From NCBI RefSeq assembly GCF_000568815.1, contig NZ_CP007201.1:372001-436000 (forward strand): a stretch of 64,000 nt of DNA. Direction: 5' to 3'. The DNA comes from Sulfurospirillum multivorans DSM 12446. Its GTDB lineage: Bacteria; Campylobacterota; Campylobacteria; Campylobacterales; Sulfurospirillaceae. The number at the start of each line of letters is the position of its first letter. The stretch's first letter is position 1. The translations under genes were made by a program, and so were the position numbers. The notes below the pieces were generated by a model. It did not search any database. It had not been told where the DNA came from and saw only the letters and a list, made by a program, of their open reading frames with translations. Shown here in pieces: positions 36,112 through 43,968 of this stretch.

Positions 36112-36419
36112 TGCTTTGCCTTATCTTCAGTGACATCGTGCGTTGATGTTACTGATTTTTGCATTTGCATCAAAGTTTCAAATTCTTTAAGCGTTTCGTC
36201 TAAAAGACGTCTTTCGTTTTGATCATCGATATGATATACCTCATACTTAAATTCAGGATGCAATATTTGATAGCTACGGCGTGCGATCTCCTTTGCTAAA
36301 AAGCGATTTAGTGCTATTTTATAGCGCTTATTGAATGATCTCATCATAAACGTATAGATAACAAGTGCTGCAAGAATCGCAAAAATAAACAATAGTGTTG
36401 ATAAAGAAACATCTATCAT
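36108..36419 (-). CDS. Small membrane protein 2
   Basis: 103 residues: an N-terminal membrane helix (LLFIFAILAALVIYTFMM) followed by a charged domain (RYKIALNRFLAKEIARRSYQILHPEFKYEVYHIDDQNERRLLDETLKEFETLMQMQ). The 4-nt overlap at both ends places it in the five-gene operon. No family recognised. Confidence 0.6.
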   Translation of the reverse strand: MIDVSLSTLLFIFAILAALVIYTFMMRSFNKRYKIALNRFLAKEIARRSYQILHPEFKYEVYHIDDQNERRLLDETLKEFETLMQMQKSVTSTHDVTEDKAKQ

Positions 36420-36790
36420 AGCTTTACCTTTCCTTCTGTAGTATCTTGCACTGGCGATACATACTCAAGAAGTTTTTCGTATCGCTCAATTGGTATCATG
36501 ACAGCCATAAGCGTATCATCTTTCATAATGCCAATTTTTTCAAGCTTTTGAGAGGTTAAGGCATCAAGATACTGATCTATATTATTTGCAATGCTATCAA
36601 CGCATTTAATCTCAGCCAGCGTAAAAGGGATCTGGACTTGTGTGGTATTGTCACTTTGTTCTTGATTGGAATAATTTTGAAGCGCTTGTTTTGCCTGTTT
36701 TCGATCAATATACCATATCGCTATTTTTAGGTTCATAGCCGTAATGAGTATGAGAACTCCAGCTAAAACAGTGAGTTGGATTGGTGACAT
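36416..36790 (-). CDS. Small membrane protein 1, operon leader
   Basis: 124 residues: an N-terminal membrane helix (LTVLAGVLILITAMNLKIAIWYI) and a soluble part whose MKDDTLMAVMIPIERYEKLLEYV recalls the Phd/YefM antitoxin pattern (a short strand then IPIxxYExLLE). The start follows AGGAGTTTTTAC. A variant of the AAAACGAATAGT motif (AAACCGAATAGTC) lies about 25 nt upstream. It could be a membrane-tethered antitoxin-like protein, but this rests on a short resemblance. Confidence 0.6.
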   Translation of the reverse strand: MSPIQLTVLAGVLILITAMNLKIAIWYIDRKQAKQALQNYSNQEQSDNTTQVQIPFTLAEIKCVDSIANNIDQYLDALTSQKLEKIGIMKDDTLMAVMIPIERYEKLLEYVSPVQDTTEGKVKL

Positions 36791-36957
36791 GTAAAAACTC
36801 CTTTTTGAGACTATTCGGTTTGAATAGAGCTCTTCATTTGATTTAGATAAATGAAGTTAAGAAGTTTTTGGAAGTTTGTTTTTGAAAGATAAAAAGCATT
36901 CTACTACTTTGGTTAAAAAAATCAAGAGATTTTGAGAAAAATAGCGTAATTTTATGA

Positions 36958-37076
36958 AACGAATGCCATTTAATACCTTTTAATTGGTACGTGATTTTAT
37001 AATATAGTGTCAGAATTTGACACAGTATCGGTTATGTGTCATTATTCAAAGATATGCAAATGCCATTTAATACTTA
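36958..37076. repeat. GGTATTAAATGGCATTCG repeats, right inverted group
   Basis: AAACGAATGCCATTTAATAC at 36958 is the reverse complement of the left-group unit, and AATGCCATTTAATACTT at about 37059 is a second, shorter inverted copy. Between them are a TATAAT and a GTGTCA dyad. With the left group they frame the small-membrane-protein operon. Confidence 0.7.
36998..37023 (+). promoter_or_regulatory. -10 box with GTGTCA dyad
   Basis: TATAAT (36998-37003) is followed directly by GTGTCA GAATT TGACAC (37007-37023), a perfect 6-bp dyad, with another TGTGTCA about 13 nt further on. It looks like a repressor-controlled promoter. No convincing plus-strand gene follows before 37349; a 61-residue frame beginning inside the dyad has no ribosome site. 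A short RNA is possible. Confidence 0.5.
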
Positions 37077-37167
37077 TGAAATATCCTTGTGCTACTTATC
37101 TAGAGATGCTTCTATTAAAAATTCTATCACAATGTTTCGTACAGAGTTTTTATTTTAACAAAATTAA

Positions 37168-37196
37168 ACTTTTACAAAAAAATATTTTGTAAAAGT
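37168..37196. terminator. A/T-rich 12-bp hairpin
   Basis: ACTTTTACAAAA (37168-37179) and TTTTGTAAAAGT (37185-37196) form a perfect stem with a 5-nt loop. It could end a short transcript starting at the GTGTCA promoter, giving an RNA of roughly 190 nt. Confidence 0.4.
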
Positions 37197-37267
37197 TCTA
37201 AAGTTGTATAAGTAATTTATATCCATATTTTAGGAATATTTATATAGTAATTGAGGGGATTGTATAT

Positions 37268-37325
37268 TTGACAATTCGGCAGATATTGCCTATAATTATA
37301 TTATAAAAAACGGCAGATATTGCCG
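37268..37325 (+). promoter_or_regulatory. Consensus promoter with two operators for the toxin-antitoxin pair
   Basis: TTGACA (37268-37273) and TATAAT (37291-37296) are spaced by 17 bp. CGGCAGATATTGCC occurs inside the spacer (37277-37290) and again just past the -10 (37311-37325, there with full dyad CGGCA-GATAT-TGCCG). Two operators covering a promoter fit autorepression by the HTH protein encoded 24 bp downstream. Confidence 0.85.
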
Positions 37326-37348
37326 AAAAGTAAGAAAAGGAGTTTTTG

Positions 37349-37834
37349 ATGACACAGACACAAATGGTAAAGCTTCTTGGTGTCTCTGATAGAACTTTAA
37401 GAAGCTGGAAAACAAATCGAAATAGCCTTTATACATTACTTGATCGATTGGATTTTAATCAATCAGAAGAGTTACTTTCTCAAAAAGACAATATGCATGT
37501 TAAAAAACTTTTAGAAAATCAAGAGTATTTTCAAGAGTATAGATCGTTTGAAAAAGAGCTCTTTAAGTTTTTGGTTTCAAAATTTGACACGAATATACTC
37601 AAAAAAATGGCAAAAGACACTGCACTTTCAAAAGAAGCACGAGCAAGAAGTGCATACTTGTATACTTTTTTAACAAAAAAACCTCTCAAACTAAGCTTTT
37701 CATTGAATAAAAAAGTAGGTCTATACCATGGAAGAAAGCAAGAATCTGGAGATGGCTTGGCTGATTATTATGGACTTTTAAGCGGTGTGGATGCCAATAG
37801 ATTTAATCAATACAAAACAAAAGGGAACAATTGA
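37349..37834 (+). CDS. HTH antitoxin-like regulator
   Basis: 161 residues from ATG 37349 after AAGGAGTTTTTG. The N-terminal helix-turn-helix (TQTQMVKLLGVSDRTLRSWKTNRNSLYTLLDRLD) resembles that of the candidate repressor at 22036. The C-terminal helical domain is basic and could bind the toxin. The stop overlaps the start of the nucleotidyltransferase gene (TGATG). The twin CGGCA operators just upstream are its likely target. Confidence 0.7.
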   Translation: MTQTQMVKLLGVSDRTLRSWKTNRNSLYTLLDRLDFNQSEELLSQKDNMHVKKLLENQEYFQEYRSFEKELFKFLVSKFDTNILKKMAKDTALSKEARARSAYLYTFLTKKPLKLSFSLNKKVGLYHGRKQESGDGLADYYGLLSGVDANRFNQYKTKGNN

Positions 37835-38400
37835 TGAATACTTCACTCGAAGATGCCGTAAGAGAAATGATGCAAAAAATTAGTAAGAATATACGGGGAG
37901 CAAGTAAAAAAATGCCCGTCAATGTGTATATAACGGGAGGAATTGCGATTCATTTTCATACTGCCGCTAGAGTGTCAAAAGATTTGGATGCAATTATTGA
38001 TCAAAACATCAATATTCCCAGTAAATTAACGGTACTTTGGCAAAATGAGAACGGTGAATTTGAAGAACTGGCCTATGATTATAACTACAGCCCAACGCTT
38101 GGACTTATGCATGAAGATTATGATAGAAGGGCCATATTCAAGTTTAGTATCGATGATAAGCTTAATGTTTATATTTTAGATCCAGTAGATTTAATTATTT
38201 CAAAATTATCACGATTTGGAGAGCAAGACCAAGAAGATATCCAAAGAATTATACAAAACGACCTTGTTAATAAAAGTCAACTTGAAGAATTAGCTAATGA
38301 CGCTATCACAATAGCAAGTGCAGGTAGACCCGAAACCTTTAAACTGCATCTTGCGTTGACACTTGAAATGTTTGATGAAATACCCAGGGATGTTCAGTAA
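37834..38400 (+). CDS. Nucleotidyltransferase-like toxin (DUF6036/AbiEii-like)
   Basis: 188 residues. PVNVYITGGIAIHFHTAARVSKDLDAIID is the nucleotidyltransferase start: the GG(I/S)A turn then a D-x-D catalytic pair (KDLDAII). VYILDPVDLIISKLSRFGEQDQEDIQRII is the helical part typical of DUF6036/AbiEii-like proteins, which in related toxin-antitoxin or phage-abortive systems modify tRNA or protein. Translationally coupled to the HTH gene. Last island gene before attR. Confidence 0.75.
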   Translation: MNTSLEDAVREMMQKISKNIRGASKKMPVNVYITGGIAIHFHTAARVSKDLDAIIDQNINIPSKLTVLWQNENGEFEELAYDYNYSPTLGLMHEDYDRRAIFKFSIDDKLNVYILDPVDLIISKLSRFGEQDQEDIQRIIQNDLVNKSQLEELANDAITIASAGRPETFKLHLALTLEMFDEIPRDVQ

Positions 38401-38595
38401 ATCACTTTATATCGCTCAATATAGTCTCTCTCCTTGCACAATCTTAAACGAAGTGCTTAGGCTTTTAAAAGAATTTTTTGTCTAGAACGGCTCTTCGTCT
38501 GACACTTAGTATTGAACATTTGTTACTTGGAAGAGTTGAATATGGTATAATCAAAACAAGACTATAAGATTTACATGATCATACTAGAAAATTAT

Positions 38596-38615
38596 TAATG
38601 TACTTTTTAATGTAC
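38596..38615. repeat. 20-bp direct repeat near the right island end
   Basis: An exact copy of TAATGTACTTTTTAATGTAC found at 19041-19060. Here it lies 50 bp inside attR. The 38401-38665 gap also holds a TATAAT at 38546-38551 but no gene that I can support. Confidence 0.75.
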
Positions 38616-38665
38616 CTTATTTTAAAAATATATATTTAAGTACTAAAAAATAGGCATGTTAGAGA

Positions 38666-38692
38666 CCAGCATTCGAGCCACTCTTTTTTAAT
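38666..38692 (+). repeat. attR: imperfect copy of the tRNA-Asn 3' end
   Basis: CCAGCATTCGAGCCACTCTT aligns with the tRNA 3' end at 18914 (CCAGCATTCGGAGCC...) with one base missing, then a T-rich tract and AATA. It marks the right junction of the roughly 19.8-kb island. TTACATGTAA palindromes resume beyond this point. Confidence 0.8.
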
Positions 38693-38732
38693 ATTTTCCT
38701 CAAAATTTCTTTTCACTCACACAAATCTTTGC

Positions 38733-38738
38733 TATAAT
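38733..38738 (+). promoter_or_regulatory. -10 box of sbcDC
   Basis: TATAAT at 38733-38738, with T-rich sequence upstream, sits 28 bp before the sbcD GTG. It lies just outside attR, so the promoter belongs to the resident chromosome. Confidence 0.6.
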
Positions 38739-38765
38739 CGGAAGAAATAATCACAAAGAAGCACC

Positions 38766-39884
38766 GTGAAATTGATTCATTTTTCGGACACACATTTAGG
38801 CTTTAACGATTTAGACACTGTAAATGCGCTAGGCATCAACCAACGAGAGGCTGATTTTTACGATGCTTTCTCACAGGTCATCGAGCAAATCAAAATCCTA
38901 AAACCTGACTACATTATCCACACGGGTGATCTCTTTCACCGCCCATCCCCTAGTAACCGAGCCATCACCTTTGCCCTTGAGCAATTCAAACTCATCGAAG
39001 CACTGAATATCCCGTTTATCATGATAGCGGGCAATCACTCCACGCCTCGAACCAACCTAAGCTCTCCAATTTTAAAAATATTTGAAAACTTCAAAAACGT
39101 TTATGTCTCATACAATCAAGAGTACAAAAAAATAGAGTTTGACGACGTGGTTTTTCACACCTTACCGCATATGCACGATGAGAGCAAAGCACTTTCCCAA
39201 ATCGAACTGTGCGAAGCAAATCTCGATGCAACCAAACGCAACATTATGATGCTTCACTGCTCTGTAGGTGCGCACTATCTCATGGCTGAGTTTGGTGAAT
39301 GGGTTTATCCGCATGATAAAGAGAGCCTTTTTTCTAAGATGGATTATGTCGCCCTTGGGCATTGGCATGGATTTGGAAAAGTCGGCAAACACGAAAATGT
39401 TTACTATGCAGGTTCCACCGAACGCACCAGTTTAAATGACAAACGCAACTCTAAAGGCTTTGCGCTTGTCACACTGGATGAGTCTTTACATGTAAACTAC
39501 CATGAGATAACTATACGCCCCATCAAAACCTACGAGATTGATTGTGAAGACTACGAGCAATCAGTTGAGGCTTTACATGTAAACGATATAAAAGACGCCC
39601 TCGTCGAAGTGAAACTGACCCATCTCACCCCTTTGCAGTCCATCGACATCCAAACCCGTGACATCAAAAATCTTTTTGGCGAAGCTTTACATGTAAGCAT
39701 CAAACGAGAGTTCAAACAAACCAACGGTGAAGCCACACTAAATGACATCGAAGCACTCTCTTTGGAAACGTATTTTTTAGAACACATCAAAGAAGAGAGT
39801 CAGCCTGAAGAGTTTGAGCGGCTCAAAGGCAAAATCCAAGGCTTGTTTAGTGCCTACGAAGAGGTGAGCGATGATACTCTCTAA
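38766..39884 (+). CDS. sbcD: SbcD/Mre11-type DNA nuclease subunit
   Basis: 372 residues, GTG start. Phosphoesterase motifs run in order: FSDTHLG, HTGDLFHR, AGNHSTPR, MLHCSVG and ALGHWHGFG, which hold the two-metal site. With SbcC it opens hairpins and trims protein-blocked double-strand ends. It overlaps sbcC by 14 nt. Three TTACATGTAA palindromes, all read as Leu-His-Val, lie in the less conserved C-terminal third (39486, 39573, 39687). Confidence 0.93.
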   Translation: MKLIHFSDTHLGFNDLDTVNALGINQREADFYDAFSQVIEQIKILKPDYIIHTGDLFHRPSPSNRAITFALEQFKLIEALNIPFIMIAGNHSTPRTNLSSPILKIFENFKNVYVSYNQEYKKIEFDDVVFHTLPHMHDESKALSQIELCEANLDATKRNIMMLHCSVGAHYLMAEFGEWVYPHDKESLFSKMDYVALGHWHGFGKVGKHENVYYAGSTERTSLNDKRNSKGFALVTLDESLHVNYHEITIRPIKTYEIDCEDYEQSVEALHVNDIKDALVEVKLTHLTPLQSIDIQTRDIKNLFGEALHVSIKREFKQTNGEATLNDIEALSLETYFLEHIKEESQPEEFERLKGKIQGLFSAYEEVSDDTL

Positions 39885-42240
39885 GCTTCACCTTGAAAAC
39901 TTCAAACGCTACACCTCTTTTGATATCGAGTTTGGCGAAGGGCTTATCGGCATCATCGGTAAAAATGGCAGTGGCAAATCGACTCTTTTTGAAGCGATAC
40001 TTTTCGCGCTTTATGGCGAGCTTCGAAACAAAAAATTTAAAGAAGTCATACGAAATGCCAGTGCAAGTGATAAAGATGCCGTTTTAGTTGAGCTTGATTT
40101 TGAGTTTGAAGGCATGGCGTACAAAGTCATGCGTGAGTTTCGAGGCAAAGCCCTCAGTGCCAATGCCAAGCTTTATAAAAACGGCGAGCTTACCACCAGT
40201 GGCGCGCGAGAAGTCACCGTGGCTATCACGAAGCTAACGAAGATGAGTAAAGAGGCATTTTTGCATACACTTTTTGCTTCTCAAAAGGAACTGACAAGTC
40301 TTAGCACACTTAAAAATGAAGATCGAAAAAAGATGATACGAAAACTTCTTGGGCTTGAGAAGATTGATTTTGTGGAAAATGAACTCATTGAAAAAAGCAG
40401 GGAACTCAAACGTGACATCGCAGCAAGTGCAGAATTTCTTTTAGGCGAAGAAGAGCTCAAAAGTAAAACAGTGTTGATAAAAGAGACAACCGCCATAAAA
40501 CAAGCGTTTGAAAAAGAGGTCAAAACCAAATCCACGGAACTAGAAACCACCAAAAAACAAGAGTTACATGTAAAGCAAGAACTCGAACTTTTTGTCAAAA
40601 CGAAAGAGCAGAAACAAAAGTTCATCGGCGAACTTTCCCTCATCAAAAACGACATTAACGCAAACATAGCTACTCAAACCAAACTTACCACAGAGCTTAA
40701 AGCCTTAGAAACGAAAGTCAAAGAACTTAAAAGTTTAAGCACCGTTAAAAAAGAGTACGAATCTTTGTCAACAAAGCTAAAAGAGCAAGAAACTCTTAAA
40801 AATATTCAGATAAAAAAAGAGGGTTTGGAAAAAGAGCAAACCCAGTTGCGTGCCCAGTACACCAAAGCCAAAGCAGACATCGCAACTTTGGAAGAGCAAA
40901 CCAAACCCTATGAAACACTCTTGGGGCAAAAAAAAGAAAATGAAGCTTTACATGTAAAGATAAAAACCGAACTTGCGAACAAGCAAACAGAGCAAAAACA
41001 ACTCCAAAATGAATTCTCAGCTGAACAGCGAGTCGTCTTAGACACACAACAAAAAATTGCCAAGATACAAAGCTTAGGTCGAGAATCAAACTGCCCTACC
41101 TGTACCAGACAACTACTTGATGAATACGACAATGTCATCGCCTCCCTAAACGACATCGTGCAAAAAACGCAAAGTCAAAAGATAGACAAAACCAAAGCAA
41201 AACTTGAACTCTTAAACAAACAGATAGGAGAGCTTGAACTTCAAAAAGAGCAAACCCAAAAAGCCTTACATGTAAATGAGACAGCGCTAAGTTTGATAGC
41301 AAGCAAGCAAAAAGATTTGGCAAGTGCCAAAGAGCATTTTACGAAGGTCAGTGAACAAGGCAAACGCAACAAAGAAGAACTTGACAAACTCGCACAACAC
41401 GCTTACGATGAAGCCTTACATGTAAGCCTACAAAAAAGCTTTTTGGAGTTAAAACCAAAGTACGAAGCCGTCCTAAGCCTTGAAACTGAACTCAAACGAG
41501 AGCAGGGCGTGAGAGAGGATTTGGCACTTACATGTAAGAGTGCAGAAGCTTTACATGTAAAAGAAAAAGAGAAAGAAATGGAAGTTACCAAAACACTGTA
41601 CGATGAGCCAAAACACACCGCAAAAAAAAGCGAATACGACGAACTTCAAAAGCAAAAAGAGAAACAATACAGCGTTATTTCGGAGATAAAAGAAAAAATA
41701 GCCAAGAATGAGGGCGAGATAAAAACCTTGCAAAACGCTCTTGAAAATAACGACATACAACTTAAAAAAGTACAGAGTAAAAAAGACGATTTGCAAGACT
41801 ATGAGAAAATCAAACTAAGCCTTAGTGAGTTTAAAACAAAACTCAACTCAAAAATAGCCCCACGCATCTCCCAAATCGCTTCCCAAATGTACGCCACCAT
41901 CACCAAAGGCAAATACCAATACATCGAAGTGAACAACGACTTTGACTTTTTCATCTACGACGAGGGCAAATGCTACCCCATAGAACGCTTCAGCGGCGGC
42001 GAAATAGACCTTGCCAACTTAGTGCTTCGCATCGCCATCTCCAAAACACTGAGTGAACTGAACGGTGCAAGCAGTGTGGGATTTTTAGCCTTCGATGAAG
42101 TCTTCGGAAGCCAAGATGAAAACAGAAGAATGGAAATCTTAGAAGCGTTTCATACCATAAAAGAACAGTACAGACAGATATTTTTGATAAGTCACGAGAT
42201 GGAGATAAAAGAGATGTTTGAGAGAGTTGTGGAGTTGTAA
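39871..42240 (+). CDS. sbcC: SbcC/Rad50-type SMC ATPase
   Basis: 789 residues. Walker A GKNGSGKST near residue 30, a long coiled coil broken at about residue 407 by the zinc hook NCPTC, the ABC signature FSGGE near 707 and Walker B FLAFDEVFG near 738. Six TTACATGTAA palindromes (40564, 40948, 41266, 41416, 41528, 41551) lie only in the coiled coil, five read as Leu-His-Val and one as Leu-Thr-Cys-Lys, and none in the ATPase lobes. The chain is shorter than E. coli SbcC (~1050). Confidence 0.93.
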   Translation: MILSKLHLENFKRYTSFDIEFGEGLIGIIGKNGSGKSTLFEAILFALYGELRNKKFKEVIRNASASDKDAVLVELDFEFEGMAYKVMREFRGKALSANAKLYKNGELTTSGAREVTVAITKLTKMSKEAFLHTLFASQKELTSLSTLKNEDRKKMIRKLLGLEKIDFVENELIEKSRELKRDIAASAEFLLGEEELKSKTVLIKETTAIKQAFEKEVKTKSTELETTKKQELHVKQELELFVKTKEQKQKFIGELSLIKNDINANIATQTKLTTELKALETKVKELKSLSTVKKEYESLSTKLKEQETLKNIQIKKEGLEKEQTQLRAQYTKAKADIATLEEQTKPYETLLGQKKENEALHVKIKTELANKQTEQKQLQNEFSAEQRVVLDTQQKIAKIQSLGRESNCPTCTRQLLDEYDNVIASLNDIVQKTQSQKIDKTKAKLELLNKQIGELELQKEQTQKALHVNETALSLIASKQKDLASAKEHFTKVSEQGKRNKEELDKLAQHAYDEALHVSLQKSFLELKPKYEAVLSLETELKREQGVREDLALTCKSAEALHVKEKEKEMEVTKTLYDEPKHTAKKSEYDELQKQKEKQYSVISEIKEKIAKNEGEIKTLQNALENNDIQLKKVQSKKDDLQDYEKIKLSLSEFKTKLNSKIAPRISQIASQMYATITKGKYQYIEVNNDFDFFIYDEGKCYPIERFSGGEIDLANLVLRIAISKTLSELNGASSVGFLAFDEVFGSQDENRRMEILEAFHTIKEQYRQIFLISHEMEIKEMFERVVEL

Positions 42241-42262
42241 GAAACAAAAAAAGGAAAAGATA

Positions 42263-43968
42263 ATGGATGAATTAGATAGTTTACTTCAAGTGTTTAAAGA
42301 GATTGACAATAACTTAAAAAATTCAATGATTAAAAATCGTATAAACCTTTATAATAAAGATTTTGACTATGAAAAATTAGTAAAAATAATAAAAGAGTAT
42401 ATTGAAAATTTCAATATACTCAGAGAAACCAGTGAAGATGAATTAATAAATGATATTAAAAAGAAAGCTACTAATATTTTGTCTTCTACAAAAGAAGAAT
42501 ATTTTAATGTTCATTCTTTTACAAATGATGCAATATCTTTAATTGAAAAAGTTCCTCATGCTAATATAAATCTAAAGATTTTAAAAAAATCTCCAATGTT
42601 AATTGGTGCAGAAATAGAAAATAAATTTTACTTATATCTACTGGAAAGAAATTATCAACAAGAGTACATTTTAAGAAATGTTCGATCAAGAGTTAGTGAG
42701 CAAATACGTGCAGAATATGATTTTGTAATTCAGGATATACAAAAAAATATTATTGCATATATTGAAGTTAAAGTAGCAAAAAATAAACAAATTTTGTCAA
42801 ATGTGGTTAATCAAGTGCGCCAGAAATTATATCATGATAAAAATATAGCATTTTATTTAGTTGTTTATTTGAGTGATACACAAAAATTTATTTATATTTT
42901 ATTAGATGGCGAGAAAGAAATAAATTTAAATGAGTTTCCATCCTATGATGAATTGATAAATAATAGTCCATATCAAACTTTAGTAAAACACACAAATTGG
43001 AATAATTTTGTTAATAGTGTAGATTTTCAGAAACTTGCAAATATTCAAAAGCATAAAAAAGACTTAAATTATGAAGAAGGGGAAAAAGTAAGAGTATTTT
43101 TGAATCAATATGCTATTTCATTGCAAGAAAAGGTACCCGAACTAAAATCTTATAAGTGGAAACTAAATCAAGCATCAACACAAATACAATGGACTGATGA
43201 CAATGGTTTTAGGTTAAGTTTTTATAAAGGAGATAGTCTTCCCACATCTACACAAATAAATATTACATTCTGGGCAAGTTGGTATGGCGGAATTTTTATA
43301 AAAGATAATAAAAATCTTATTTTTAGCAGACCTGAAATAATAGATGACCTTAAAAAAGAATATCCTAATATGGAATTTGCAAAAGATAAGCAACATGTTA
43401 TGGCTATTCATTTTAAAAATGGTATGCCTAAGGAAAATGAAGTAATAGTTGCTATACAACAATTATTGGCTATTTTAGAAAACATTAAATCGTTAAATGG
43501 TAGTAAATCAATAGAAAGCGAAGTATCTACCGAAAATGGAAAAAATATAGCTATACCATTACAAATTGCAATTAAGAAAAAATCAGAGATGCAATCAGTT
43601 CTTGGTGTAGAAGCTGTTGCTAATACATTATCTTCTGTTATAGTGAAAGAATTTGATGATAGTGGAATGATGATAGGGATATTTGGAAAATGGGGGAGAG
43701 GGAAAACACATTTTTCTCATAGATTATGGGTATCAATAGAAGAAAAAAAATCAAACTATATTCGTGTTTCTTTTTCAGCATGGAAATATCAAGATACAAA
43801 AGCATCTTGGGCTTATCTTTATGAAAATATTTTTGCTGCATATCTTGATGATTTAAGAAATGAAAATACATATATTAAAAAATTAAAAAAATGGACTACT
43901 AACAATACTTGGCACAAATTAGTAGATAATTTAGATAACTTTTATATTGAAAAGAAAAAAATATTTAA
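42263..43968 (+). pseudogene. Nuclease-KAP P-loop ATPase gene, 5' part (split by IS256)
   Basis: From ATG 42263 (after AAGGAAAAG) to the IS junction. The N-terminal half has a PD-(D/E)xK-like core (RAEYDFVIQD ... AYIEVKVAKNKQILSNVVNQVRQKL), suggesting a nuclease or nuclease-like domain. Walker A is MIGIFGKWGRGKTH near residue 472, the KAP-type P-loop. The frame runs on for 34 codons into the IS before a stop. Joined to 45288-46395, leaving out the IS and one 8-bp duplication, it makes one frame of 2814 bases, exactly 938 codons. Confidence 0.85.
43961..43968. repeat. Target site duplication, left
   Basis: ATATTTAA directly precedes the IS at 43961-43968 and recurs directly after it at 45280-45287. 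This is the 8-bp duplication expected for IS256-family insertion. Confidence 0.95.

Noticed and set aside
37007-37192. 61-codon frame beginning with GTG inside the GTGTCA dyad
   Set aside because: No ribosome site, Cys-rich random-looking translation, and its start coincides with an operator-like dyad and its end with a hairpin.
18930-38665. CRISPR array
   Set aside because: I saw repeated short motifs but no regularly spaced identical repeats with unique spacers, and no cas genes. The Cas4-like DUF2779 protein lies elsewhere and has no CRISPR neighbours.
39486-41560. Leu-His-Val repeats as a protein-level repeat in SbcC
   Set aside because: The same DNA word appears between genes and in other frames (Phe-Thr-Cys-Lys), so the conservation is at DNA level.
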